Part shown: positions 16,896-25,694 of the stretch, in pieces
Position numbering within the stretch: position 1 is the first letter of the stretch
Layout: each line of letters opens with the position of its first letter
Assembly (NCBI GenBank): GCA_030830565.1
Contig: JAURMR010000001.1
Location: 1-64,000, forward strand
Reading direction: 5' to 3'
From: Acidimicrobiales bacterium
GTDB taxonomy: Bacteria; Actinomycetota; Acidimicrobiia; Acidimicrobiales; Acidimicrobilacustridaceae
Length of the DNA: 64,000 nucleotides
Position numbers and translations under genes: made by a program
Notes under the pieces: model-generated
Seen by the model: only the letters and a program-made list of their open reading frames with translations
What the model was told of the DNA's origin: nothing
The model's database searches: none

Positions 16896-17687
16896 ATGGG
16901 TATCGAAGTCACCATTGGCACGGACGGCATTGCCGACGTCGTGCAGAACTGTCCGCCGGTTAACGCCCTCACCGTGGCCGAGTGGTTCCAGCTCGGCGAC
17001 GAGATCCGCCGACTTGGCGCCGATCGCAGTGTGCGGGCGGTCATTCTCCGATCGGAGGGGCGCGGCTTCAACGCTGGCGTCGACATCAAGGAAATGCAGA
17101 ACACCGAGGGCTTCGACGCTCTCATCGGGGCGAATAAGGGCTGCTACCACGCCTTTGCTGCGGTCTACGAGTGTGAGGTTCCTGTGGTCGCTGCGGTCGC
17201 AGGATTCTGCGTCGGTGGCGGCATTGGTTTGGTGGGGAATGCCGACGTCATCGTCGCTTCCGACGATGCGTTCTTTGGACTTCCCGAGGTCGACCGTGGA
17301 GCGCTTGGCGCGGCCACACATCTCTCACGTCTCGTTCCACAGCACAAGATGCGCGAAATGGTCTACACATCGGCCAATGCAACCGCTCAGCAGTTGCATG
17401 CGTGGGGTTCGGTGTCACGCGTTGTTCCTCGCGACGAACTTCTTTCTGCTGCCCGCGAGATCGCCGGCAACATCGCAGCCAAGTCACCCACAGTGATTCG
17501 TGCTGCGAAGGAAAGCCTCAATGGCATCGATCTTTGGGACGTCAAGAAGTCCTACCGGTTCGAGCAGGGCTTCACGTTCGAACTGAATCTGTCTGGTGTG
17601 TCCGATGAACTGCGCGACGACTTTGTCGCCGAAGGAAAGACTGCAGGCTCCAGCGGGGCAACCAAGTCCGAGAAGGGAAAGAAGTAA
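16896..17687 (+). CDS. echA20: EchA20, crotonase-fold ring D hydrolase
   Basis: 263 residues. Crotonase fold with oxyanion-hole segments GFNAGVDIKEMQ and FCVGGGIGLVGNADVI, then LPEVDRGALGAATHLSR, and RFEQGFTFELNLSGVSDE near the end. These match mycobacterial EchA20 (Rv3550) very closely from memory. In the sterol pathway EchA20 opens the five-membered ring D of the bicyclic CoA thioester. The C-terminus carries an extra Lys/Ser-rich tail. It abuts ipdA with no gap. A weak TAGCGT box lies 9 nt before the ATG. Confidence 0.92.
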   Translation: MGIEVTIGTDGIADVVQNCPPVNALTVAEWFQLGDEIRRLGADRSVRAVILRSEGRGFNAGVDIKEMQNTEGFDALIGANKGCYHAFAAVYECEVPVVAAVAGFCVGGGIGLVGNADVIVASDDAFFGLPEVDRGALGAATHLSRLVPQHKMREMVYTSANATAQQLHAWGSVSRVVPRDELLSAAREIAGNIAAKSPTVIRAAKESLNGIDLWDVKKSYRFEQGFTFELNLSGVSDELRDDFVAEGKTAGSSGATKSEKGKK

Positions 17688-18545
17688 ATGGCTGACAAGC
17701 GCATGACCGAAGATGAAGCGGTCGCAACGCTTTCTGATGGCATGACGATCGGTATCGGTGGCTGGGGTTCACGCCGCAAGCCGATGTCGCTGGTGCGAGC
17801 ACTCCTTCGCACCGATCTCAAAGATCTCACGATCGTTTCCTACGGCGGTCCCGATGTTGGTCTGTTGTGCGCTGCCGGAAAGGTCAAGCGCCTGGTCTAT
17901 GGCTTCGTTTCGCTCGACTCGATCGCACTCGAACCGCATTTCCGGGCCGCTCGGCAGAACGGCACCATTCCTGAGGTCGTGGAATACGACGAAGGCATGT
18001 TGCAGTGGGGCCTTTACGCAGCTTCGCTTCGTCTTCCCTTCCTTCCGACCCGCGCCGGTCTCGGCTCCGACGTCGTGAAGAACGACGCAAGCCTTCGCAC
18101 GGTGAAGTCGCCGTATGCCGATGGTGAAGAACTTCTCGCAGTGCCTGCACTCAATCTCGATGCTGCGTTTGTGCACCTCAACCGTTCTGACGAACGCGGC
18201 AACGCACAGTTCCTCGGCCCGGACCTCTACTTCGACGACCTGTTCTTGAACGCGACTGCAGTCGGCCGTCGATTCATGTCGGTCGAAATGATCGTTCCGA
18301 CCGAAGATCTGCTGAAGAACGGCACGATCCACACCATGAAGATCAACCGTTCGATGGTCGATGGGGTCATCGAAGCGCCGAATGGTGCTCACTTCACGAA
18401 TTGTCAGCCCGACTATGAGCGCGACGAAAAGTTCCAGAAGGAATACGCCGATGCAGCGAAGGATCCAGAAACGTGGAAGGCCTTCGTTGACACCTATCTC
18501 TCCGGCTCTGAAGCCGACTACCAGAAGGCGGTGGCAGCCCGATGA
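17688..18545 (+). CDS. ipdA: IpdA, alpha subunit of ring C-opening hydrolase
   Basis: 285 residues, CoA-transferase family I fold. GWGSRRKPM, YGGPDVGLLCAAGKVKR, DEGML (with Glu102, in the region where the catalytic Glu of mycobacterial IpdA lies), LPFLPTRAGLGSD and AFVHLNRSDERGNA match IpdA (Rv3551). IpdAB is known to hydrolyse the ring C CoA thioester in cholesterol breakdown rather than to transfer CoA. ATG 17688 immediately follows the echA20 stop. The stop overlaps ipdB by 4 nt. Confidence 0.93.
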   Translation: MADKRMTEDEAVATLSDGMTIGIGGWGSRRKPMSLVRALLRTDLKDLTIVSYGGPDVGLLCAAGKVKRLVYGFVSLDSIALEPHFRAARQNGTIPEVVEYDEGMLQWGLYAASLRLPFLPTRAGLGSDVVKNDASLRTVKSPYADGEELLAVPALNLDAAFVHLNRSDERGNAQFLGPDLYFDDLFLNATAVGRRFMSVEMIVPTEDLLKNGTIHTMKINRSMVDGVIEAPNGAHFTNCQPDYERDEKFQKEYADAAKDPETWKAFVDTYLSGSEADYQKAVAAR

Positions 18546-19300
18546 GCGATGCAACCCTCGGTGAAATCTGTGTCGTAGCTGTGGCTGACACGTTCCGCGG
18601 TGATGGCGAAATCTTCGCTTCCGGCATGGGAACCATTCCGATGCTTGGCGCTCGTCTCGCGCGAGCCACCTTCGAACCCGATCTCCTCGTTAGCGATGGC
18701 GAGGCCTTTTTCGTAGCCAACGATCTTCCGGTCGGTGGCACGGACAAGCAGGTTGAAGGCTGGATCCCATTCCGCTCGGTGTTCGACACCCTTTGGGGCG
18801 GTCGTCGTCACGTAGTGATGGGTGCGAGCCAGATTGATGCCTATGGCAACCAGAACATCGCCAACATCGGTGATTGGGGCAAGCCGAAGTCGCAGTTACT
18901 CGGCGTTCGTGGCGCTCCTGGCAACACGATCAATCACACCACTTCCTATTTCATCGGAAATCAGACCAATCGTGTTTTTGTCGAGAAGGTCGACACGGTG
19001 TCGGGCATTGGTTACGACCGTGCTGCTGAACTGGGCGACTGGGTCAAGGCGCATCACGAACTTCGTCGAGTCGTAACCAACCTTGCGGTCTACGACTTCA
19101 ACACCCCCGACCATCGCATGCGAGTTGCTTCGTTACACCCGGGCGTTTCGATCGATGATGTGATTGCGGCGTGTTCGTTCGAACTTGTGATTCCTTCTGA
19201 CATTCCGACGACTCGACTTCCCACCGATGAAGAACTTCGCGTGTTGCGCGAGGTGCTTGATCCCAAGTCGTTCCGCGACCGCGAACTTCCGGCGGCCTGA
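18542..19300 (+). CDS. ipdB: IpdB, beta subunit of ring C-opening hydrolase
   Basis: 252 residues, CoA-transferase beta fold. FASGMGTIPMLGARLAR near the N-terminus, GASQIDAYGNQNIANIGDW, RGAPGNTINHTTSYF and the final VLREVLDPKSFRDRE agree with IpdB (Rv3552). It pairs with IpdA as a heteromeric enzyme. ATGA overlap with ipdA indicates coupled translation and equal amounts. Its stop shares one base with the ipdC start (TGATG). Confidence 0.93.
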   Translation: MSDATLGEICVVAVADTFRGDGEIFASGMGTIPMLGARLARATFEPDLLVSDGEAFFVANDLPVGGTDKQVEGWIPFRSVFDTLWGGRRHVVMGASQIDAYGNQNIANIGDWGKPKSQLLGVRGAPGNTINHTTSYFIGNQTNRVFVEKVDTVSGIGYDRAAELGDWVKAHHELRRVVTNLAVYDFNTPDHRMRVASLHPGVSIDDVIAACSFELVIPSDIPTTRLPTDEELRVLREVLDPKSFRDRELPAA

Positions 19301-20376
19301 TGCATCCCGCGCTTTCGACACCGCTGCTTGATCTCCTCGGTTCTAAGTATCCGATTGTTCAGACCGGTATGGGTTGGGTTGCGGGCCCGAAACTCGTTTC
19401 GGCAACCTCGAATGCAGGTGCGTTTGGCATCATTGCCTCGGCCACGATGACCTACGACGAACTCGTCGTCGCAATCGCGGAAACGAAGAAGCGCACAACT
19501 GCACCGTTCGGCGTCAACATGCGCGCCGATGCCGACGACATCATGGATCGCCTGAAACTTCTGGTTTCCGAGGGCGTTCCGGTCGCGTCATTTGCGCAAG
19601 CTCCGAAAAAGGATCTCATCGTCTACCTGCACGATCACGGCATCAAGGTGATGCCGTCAATCGGAGCAAAGCGTCATGCCGAAAAGGTCATGGAATGGGG
19701 AGTCGACGCCATCCTCGTGCAGGGTGGCGAAGGTGGAGGACACACCGGTTCGGTTCCGACATCGCTCTTGCTGCCTGAGGTTGTCGACGTCGTTGACGGT
19801 CGAGTTCCTGTTGTTGCTGCCGGAGGCTATTTCGATGGCCGCGGTCTTGTTTCTGCGCTCGCCTATGGCGCCAGCGGCATCGCAATGGGCACGCGTTTCC
19901 TGCTTACGTCAGATTCTGCAGTGCCGATGGAGGTAAAGAAGCAGTATCTCGGCACTGCTGTCACCGGCACTGTCGTGACGACCAAAATCGACGGCGCTCC
20001 GCACCGGGTCATCCGCACGAAGTTGGTCGATCAGATGGACGGCGCATCCCCGATTACCGCTGTTCCCAAAGCCATCGCCAACGCGGCGCGCTTCCGTAAG
20101 TTCACGGGTCTTTCTTGGTATCAGATGGCCAAAGAAGGCCTCGACATGAAAAAGCGCATGGACATGCCGTGGGCCGAGGTCATCATGGCCGGCAACACCC
20201 CGATTCTCACCAAAGCCACATTGGTCGATGGCGAAGTTGACGCTGGCATTCTTCCGACCGGCCAGGTCGTCGGCGTCATTGACGACCTCCCGACTGCTGC
20301 TGAAGTCGTGAACCGCATCGTCGCCGAGGCGGAAATGACGCTTGATCGACTCGCCGGGCGTACCCCCGGTTCCTGA
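19300..20376 (+). CDS. ipdC: IpdC, flavin-dependent oxidoreductase (nitronate-monooxygenase-like)
   Basis: 358 residues, TIM-barrel of the NMO/enoyl-reductase II group. PIVQTGMGWVAGPKLV at the N-terminus, AILVQGGEGGGHTGSVPT (flavin phosphate region), VVAAGGYFDGRGL and IAMGTRFLLT are typical. Overall match to mycobacterial IpdC (Rv3553) is strong, as is the gene order ipdA-ipdB-ipdC. It is required for HIP ring degradation; its precise step is less certain than for IpdAB and EchA20. Confidence 0.9.
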   Translation: MHPALSTPLLDLLGSKYPIVQTGMGWVAGPKLVSATSNAGAFGIIASATMTYDELVVAIAETKKRTTAPFGVNMRADADDIMDRLKLLVSEGVPVASFAQAPKKDLIVYLHDHGIKVMPSIGAKRHAEKVMEWGVDAILVQGGEGGGHTGSVPTSLLLPEVVDVVDGRVPVVAAGGYFDGRGLVSALAYGASGIAMGTRFLLTSDSAVPMEVKKQYLGTAVTGTVVTTKIDGAPHRVIRTKLVDQMDGASPITAVPKAIANAARFRKFTGLSWYQMAKEGLDMKKRMDMPWAEVIMAGNTPILTKATLVDGEVDAGILPTGQVVGVIDDLPTAAEVVNRIVAEAEMTLDRLAGRTPGS

Positions 20377-20397
20377 GCCCGTTACCTGGAGGATTCA

Positions 20398-20853
20398 ATG
20401 ACCACGATTATCGACGGACCTGATGCCGTTCGCGCTGCCGAAGGCACCCATCTTGGTTACAGCGAGTGGCTGACCATTGAGCAAGACCGCGTCAACATGT
20501 TCGCCGATGCGACTGGCGATCACCAGTGGATCCACGTCGACCCAGAACGAGCGAAGGACGGTCCGTTTGGCGCGGCAATCGCTCACGGCTATCTCACGAT
20601 GTCGTTGTCGAACTACTTCCTTCCTCAGATTGTTGAAGTGCAAGGTTTCTCTGCCGGAATCAACTACGGCGTCGACAAAGTTCGATTCCCGTCACCGGTG
20701 AAGGTTGGCGAGAGCGTTCGTGCCGGCGCCGAACTGATCGAAGTGACCGAAGTAAAGGGTGGTCTTCAGACGCTCATGCGCATCACGATTGAAATCGATG
20801 GTAACGATCGCCCAGCCTGCGTGATCGATGCCATTTCGCGCTGGCTCGTCTAA
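20398..20853 (+). CDS. MaoC-type (R)-enoyl-CoA hydratase, HtdZ-like
   Basis: 151 residues, a single hot-dog domain. The hydratase motif is complete: FADATGDHQWIHVDPERA with Asp and His, then GPFGAAIAHGYLTMSL. It closely resembles mycobacterial Rv0130/HtdZ. It should hydrate a 2-enoyl-CoA to the (R)-3-hydroxyacyl-CoA. GGAGGATTCA precedes the ATG, and it lies 21 bp after ipdC in the same operon. In Mycobacterium a ferredoxin gene occupies this place, so this is a local difference. Confidence 0.88.
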   Translation: MTTIIDGPDAVRAAEGTHLGYSEWLTIEQDRVNMFADATGDHQWIHVDPERAKDGPFGAAIAHGYLTMSLSNYFLPQIVEVQGFSAGINYGVDKVRFPSPVKVGESVRAGAELIEVTEVKGGLQTLMRITIEIDGNDRPACVIDAISRWLV

Positions 20854-20898
20854 CGCATCCAGCATCGTTCGTTCTTTTCACAACAACTGGGGGACACC

Positions 20899-22056
20899 AT
20901 GGCCAATCCGATCGGGCCGCTAACTGCGGGCGATGAATTGTTCCAGCATCAGATCATCGACACCGTTGCGGTTGTCGGTGCGAGTGATCTGGCTTGGACG
21001 GAAAAGGTCTGTGCCATGGCGATGGCCAAAGACGGAAGCCTTCAATTGGGCTTCGGTTTAGGGAAGTACACCAACCGCAATGTGATGGACGCCTACAGCG
21101 GCGTTTCACGTGGTCGGGAACAACTCACCGTTCGCATGAGTCGCCGCCTTTCCGATGCACCCGAACTTCTTGGGGGTGGGCCAATCCGTTATGAGATTGT
21201 TGAACCGCTGAAGAAGATTCGCTTCGTTCTTGAACCAAACGAGACGCAACCAATAGCGTTTGATTGGTTGTTCGAGAGCATCATTCCGCCGATGGTGGAG
21301 GAGCGAACTCATAATCGCTCCACGTTCCGCATTGCATCCGAGCTTGTTCGCTACCACCAGATCGGCACCTGCAGTGGTTGGGTCGAAGTGGATGGCGTCC
21401 GCACCGAAATGAATCCTGAGACCTGGGTGTCGACTCGAGATCACTCGTGGGGCGTTCGTTACGACGTGGGTGAACCGCCGGCCGATATGGAACCTCAGCG
21501 AGGCCTTGATGGCGGTCAGTTCCAGTTCTTCTGGAGTCCGATCCTCATGGAACGTCCCGACGGCAGTCACTATGGCTTGTTCTTCAATGTGGCAAAGACG
21601 ATGTTCCCCGGCTTCTTGCAAAAGAACGTCACCGCAATCATCGAAGAAACTGATGGTTCCGTTGTGCATATGGCTGACGTCGAGCAGGACTTCACCTACG
21701 ACACCACAAACCGTCGACTCAAGGGCGGGCAGATTCTCGCCACCATGAGCGACGGATCGGCTCGAACCTTTCAGGTCGAAGTGCTCGGCGATACCGGCTT
21801 CCATCTCGGTGCAGGCCTCTACTTCGGGTGGAACGGGCACCATCACGGTGAATGGCGCGGCGAGTTCAACCTTGAAGGCGAACGCATCGCCGATTGCACC
21901 GAACCAGAGATAGCTCGGAAACTTCATCAAATTCGTGACACCACGGTTCGTGTGACTGACCCAATCGGTGGTGGCGTCGGTTATGGAAATATGCAGCCAA
22001 TTGTTGTTGGCGCCTGGCCCGAACTTGGCCTGAGCGCCGAGTCGTCGTTCATGTGA
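20899..22056 (+). CDS. Conserved protein of unknown function, beta-rich
   Basis: 385 residues, no signal peptide and no membrane helix. Many alternating beta-strand-like segments; recognisable stretches are TWVSTRDHSWGVRYDVGEPPAD, shortened here to its key RDHSWGVR, plus QFFWSPILMERPDG and GWNGHHHGEW. The pattern recalls lipocalin-like AttH/CrtC-fold proteins (for example hydroxyneurosporene synthase relatives) that bind or modify hydrophobic molecules, but this is only a resemblance. Start ATG follows CTGGGGGACACC. The sulfatase starts 7 bp downstream. Confidence 0.75.
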   Translation: MANPIGPLTAGDELFQHQIIDTVAVVGASDLAWTEKVCAMAMAKDGSLQLGFGLGKYTNRNVMDAYSGVSRGREQLTVRMSRRLSDAPELLGGGPIRYEIVEPLKKIRFVLEPNETQPIAFDWLFESIIPPMVEERTHNRSTFRIASELVRYHQIGTCSGWVEVDGVRTEMNPETWVSTRDHSWGVRYDVGEPPADMEPQRGLDGGQFQFFWSPILMERPDGSHYGLFFNVAKTMFPGFLQKNVTAIIEETDGSVVHMADVEQDFTYDTTNRRLKGGQILATMSDGSARTFQVEVLGDTGFHLGAGLYFGWNGHHHGEWRGEFNLEGERIADCTEPEIARKLHQIRDTTVRVTDPIGGGVGYGNMQPIVVGAWPELGLSAESSFM

Positions 22057-22063
22057 GGAACTG

Positions 22064-24355
22064 ATGCTGACCTATAACGAAGGCGAACCATTTTCCGGCA
22101 CTGTGGGCCGGACCCTTGAGGATTCGGTACAGGCCTATCCCGATGTCGTGCTTCCTCCAAAGGGAACGCCGAACGTTGTCTTTGTCATTCTCGACGATGT
22201 TGGCTACGCGCAAATTGGCTGCTTCGGTTCAGATATCGAAACGCCGAACTTCGACCGCCTCGCCGAAGATGGATTGCGTTACCGCAGTTTCCACACCACG
22301 GCGATGTGCTCGCCGACGCGTGCCTGCTTACTGACTGGTCGCAACCAGCACACAACAGGCATGGGTGGCATCGCCGACAACGCCACCGGCTTTCCCGGCT
22401 TCGATGGCCGCATCAATAAAGACACCGGTTTCATTTCCGAAGTTCTTCGCGACAACGGATTCGCCACAATGGCAGTAGGGAAGTGGCATCTCGCTCCTCG
22501 TGAAGAAACTGATCTCGCGTCGTCACGTAAGCGTTGGCCCCTCGGTCGCGGTTTCGAGCGCTACTACGGCTTCATGGGCGCGGAAGCGAATCAGTACGCA
22601 CCCGATCTCGTTTCTGATAATCACTTTGTCGAGCAGCCGTACGGTGCCGAGGATGGCTACCACCTCACTGAAGATCTTGCCGGTCGCGCGATCGAGTTCA
22701 TTAACGATCTGCGCAACGTCACTGTCGACAAGCCGTTTTTCTTGTACTTCGCGCCAGGCGCGTGCCATGCCCCGCATCAGGCGCCGCGTGAGTACATAGA
22801 CCGCTACGCAGGCAAGTTCGATATGGGTTGGGATGAATGGCGTGCCGCAACCCATCAGCGCCAACTCGATCTCGGCATCCTTCCTCCGGGAACCGAACTC
22901 ACCCCGCGCCCAGAATGGATTCAGGAGTGGGCAACACTTCCCGAGGAAGAAAAGCGCGCCTATGCGCGCATGATGGAGGTCTACGCAGGCTTTCTCACCC
23001 ACACTGATCACCACGTTGGTCGGGTGTTTGATCATCTTGAAACGATCGGCGAACTCGACAACACGATCGTGGTTGTCATGAGCGACAACGGCGCTTCACC
23101 CGAAGGCGATAAGCACGGCGCCTTCAATTCGGTGGCTTGGTACAACGGCGTTCCACTCACACTCGACGCGGTGCTGCCAAATATCGATCTCCTTGGTTCG
23201 GCCGAGTCCCATGGTCACTATCCCTATGGGTGGGCCCACGCCGGAAATACGCCGTTTCAGCGTTGGAAGCGCGAGTGCCACGAAGGTGGTGTCGCCGACC
23301 CCCTGATCGTGCACTGGCCTGCCGGCACAAATGGAACTGGCGAGGTTCGCACGCAGTATCTGCATGTCATCGACATCATGCCAACGGTGCTCGATGCGCT
23401 CGGAATCGAGATGCCGACGGTGCTCGAAGGGGTTCCGCAGAAGCCCATTGAGGGCAAGAGTCTTCTTGAATCGTTCTCGGTGCCCGATACGTCGCAACAG
23501 CGAACAACGCAGTACTACGAACTTCTTGGTTGTCGAGCGATTTACCATGAGGGCTGGAAGGCCGTTGCCTATCACCCGATGCGGGGACAGCTCTATGTCC
23601 CCGGCATTGATCCCGATATCGCATTCGATGATGATCCCTGGGAGCTATACCACGTTGCCGAGGACTTTTCCGAGAGCAACGATCTTGCGGCAACTCATCC
23701 GCACAAGCTGCGTGAGATGGTCGACCGTTGGTGGGCCGAAGCCGGTGCGCACGGTGCGCTGCCGCTGCATTCGAGTCGCCCGGTGCAGGTGGAGCGCCCT
23801 GCTCACTATGGGCTTCGTGAGCGGTACATCTACCGGCCTGGCGCGCCAGTTGCGACACCCGCTGCCGTTGACGTTCGCCATCGTCCATCGCTCACTGTTG
23901 CCGATGTTGATTACTCCGCTGATGATGAAGGTGTACTCGTCGCCCATGGCGGTCGCTTCGGGGGGTACGCCCTCTACATGCAGGACAATGCGCTCCATTA
24001 CGTGCACAACGTTCTCGGCGCGCAGCGATTCCGAGTGTCGTCGCCTCCGCTGCCGGAAGGTCACCACACTCTCGGGTATTCCTTCACACCAACTGGTCAG
24101 TTTGCTGGCACTGTTGACTTACTCGTTGACGGTGAAGTGGTAGCAAGCGGCGAGATTCCGCAGACGACGATTTACTCGTATCACTTGTTCGGCGAATACT
24201 TCTGCATCGGCTTTGACGACGGAACGCCGGTCGACAACACCTATTTTGCTCCGTTCCATTTCACCGGTCATCTTGATTCAGTTGTCGTCGATGTTTCGGG
24301 AACACCGTTCCGAGACCTCGCCCTCGAAATCGAAGCGTTCTTCGCCTCGCAATGA
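22064..24355 (+). CDS. Cys-type arylsulfatase
   Basis: 763 residues, cytosolic (no signal peptide). Alkaline-phosphatase-fold sulfatase: metal ligands D44-D45 in ILDDVGYAQ, the formylglycine site C82-S-P-T-R followed by ACLLTGR, VGKWHL, and MSDNGASPEG with D341-N342. A C-terminal beta-sandwich of about 180 residues follows, as in the large actinobacterial AtsA-type enzymes. It should release sulfate from an aryl or alkyl (possibly steroid) sulfate. Cys82 must be oxidised to formylglycine; the gene immediately downstream encodes a suitable maturase. Confidence 0.93.
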   Translation: MLTYNEGEPFSGTVGRTLEDSVQAYPDVVLPPKGTPNVVFVILDDVGYAQIGCFGSDIETPNFDRLAEDGLRYRSFHTTAMCSPTRACLLTGRNQHTTGMGGIADNATGFPGFDGRINKDTGFISEVLRDNGFATMAVGKWHLAPREETDLASSRKRWPLGRGFERYYGFMGAEANQYAPDLVSDNHFVEQPYGAEDGYHLTEDLAGRAIEFINDLRNVTVDKPFFLYFAPGACHAPHQAPREYIDRYAGKFDMGWDEWRAATHQRQLDLGILPPGTELTPRPEWIQEWATLPEEEKRAYARMMEVYAGFLTHTDHHVGRVFDHLETIGELDNTIVVVMSDNGASPEGDKHGAFNSVAWYNGVPLTLDAVLPNIDLLGSAESHGHYPYGWAHAGNTPFQRWKRECHEGGVADPLIVHWPAGTNGTGEVRTQYLHVIDIMPTVLDALGIEMPTVLEGVPQKPIEGKSLLESFSVPDTSQQRTTQYYELLGCRAIYHEGWKAVAYHPMRGQLYVPGIDPDIAFDDDPWELYHVAEDFSESNDLAATHPHKLREMVDRWWAEAGAHGALPLHSSRPVQVERPAHYGLRERYIYRPGAPVATPAAVDVRHRPSLTVADVDYSADDEGVLVAHGGRFGGYALYMQDNALHYVHNVLGAQRFRVSSPPLPEGHHTLGYSFTPTGQFAGTVDLLVDGEVVASGEIPQTTIYSYHLFGEYFCIGFDDGTPVDNTYFAPFHFTGHLDSVVVDVSGTPFRDLALEIEAFFASQ

Positions 24356-24365
24356 TCTGGTTCGC

Positions 24366-25667
24366 GTGAGTCAACCCGTTACGTTCCGCCGCAGTGGCGA
24401 ACCTGAACTCCCGCCAACGTGGCCCGAGGGGTTTCCTACAGCGTTCCATGTGCTCGCAAAACCAACCGGTGCAATCTGCAATCTTGATTGCACCTACTGC
24501 TTTTTCCTCTCAAAGGAACAGCTCTACCCCGGCGATCGCTTTCGAATGTCGGACGATCTCGTCACGATCTATCTGACGCAACTCATTGAGGCGCACCGAA
24601 CCCGCGAAATCACCATTGCCTTTCAGGGTGGTGAGCCCACGCTTATGGGAGTCGACTTCTATCGGCGCCTTGTCACGAAGGCGAAGGAAATCGCCGGACC
24701 ACAGCGACTCCTCGAATTCACATTGCAGACCAATGGCACGCTGCTTGATGACGAATGGTGTGCGTTCCTTGCTGCGGAGAACGTATTGGTCGGTCTCTCC
24801 CTCGATGGGCCTCCAGCAATGCACGACGCTTACCGCGTGGATAAGCAAGGCCGACCCACCTACGAGCGAGTGAAAGCGGCCTGGGAGCTTCTTCAGCGCC
24901 ACAACGTGGCGACCAATGTTCTTTGCTCGGTCCATGCCGCCAATGCTGATCACGGCCTTGAGGTCTACAAACACTTTCGTGACGACCTCGGGGTTCGATT
25001 CATTCAGTTGATTCCAATTGTCGAACGAGCCACTCCTGAGCTCATCGTCCAGGCTGATGCCGGTTGGGGAGAGCGGGCCTCAGAGCGCCCTCTGTACGTG
25101 CAAGAGGGTTCGCTCGTCACCGAACGATCCGTGACTCCAGAGCAGTGGGGGAGATTCCTCACCGCAGTCTTCGACGAATGGGTCCGAAACGACGTTGGCG
25201 TGGTCTTTGTCCCATCCTTTGATGCTGCACTGGCAGCTTGGCTCGGAATGCAGTCATCGATGTGCATCTTTTCTGAGACCTGTGGAACGGCGATTGCCCT
25301 TGAACACAACGGTGATGTGTACTCCTGCGATCACTATGTCGAACCGCAGTATCTGCTCGGCAATATCTCAGAGCGTCACTTGGCTGAAATGGTGGCCTCG
25401 CCACAGCAACAAGCGTTTGGTTCCGCCAAAGCAACGACGCTGCCCTCAACGTGTGTGAGTTGCGAGGTTCGGTTCGCATGCCACGGTGAGTGTCCTCGGA
25501 ACCGATTTACGGCAACTTCCGATGGTGAGGACGGCCTCAACTACTTATGTGAGGGCTACTTCGCCTTTTTCACCCATATCGATCGACCCATGAACATCAT
25601 GGCCGAGCTTCTGCGAACTGGTCGCACCGCCGACGAGGTCATGAAGATCCTCGCCGACGGTGACTGA
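24366..25667 (+). CDS. Radical-SAM sulfatase-maturating enzyme (anSME type)
   Basis: 433 residues. Radical-SAM cluster C38-x3-C42-x2-C45 (AICNLDCTYCFF), the GGEPTL motif, LQTNGTL, and a Cys-rich SPASM region with two auxiliary clusters (CGTAIALEHNGDVYSC region, then CVSCEVRFACHGECPRNRF). It should convert the sulfatase Cys82 to formylglycine without oxygen. GTG 24366, 10 bp after the sulfatase stop, gives the family N-terminus; longer in-frame starts lie within the sulfatase gene. The pairing is strong functional support for both. Confidence 0.92.
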   Translation: MSQPVTFRRSGEPELPPTWPEGFPTAFHVLAKPTGAICNLDCTYCFFLSKEQLYPGDRFRMSDDLVTIYLTQLIEAHRTREITIAFQGGEPTLMGVDFYRRLVTKAKEIAGPQRLLEFTLQTNGTLLDDEWCAFLAAENVLVGLSLDGPPAMHDAYRVDKQGRPTYERVKAAWELLQRHNVATNVLCSVHAANADHGLEVYKHFRDDLGVRFIQLIPIVERATPELIVQADAGWGERASERPLYVQEGSLVTERSVTPEQWGRFLTAVFDEWVRNDVGVVFVPSFDAALAAWLGMQSSMCIFSETCGTAIALEHNGDVYSCDHYVEPQYLLGNISERHLAEMVASPQQQAFGSAKATTLPSTCVSCEVRFACHGECPRNRFTATSDGEDGLNYLCEGYFAFFTHIDRPMNIMAELLRTGRTADEVMKILADGD

Positions 25668-25694
25668 CCGTAAGTTCTTCCGCCTGCGTTCGGC

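Noticed and set aside
21106-21930. 274-codon open frame antisense to the unknown gene at 20899
   Set aside because: No start signal or recognisable motif. The sense frame has a leader, fits the operon and has a normal protein composition.
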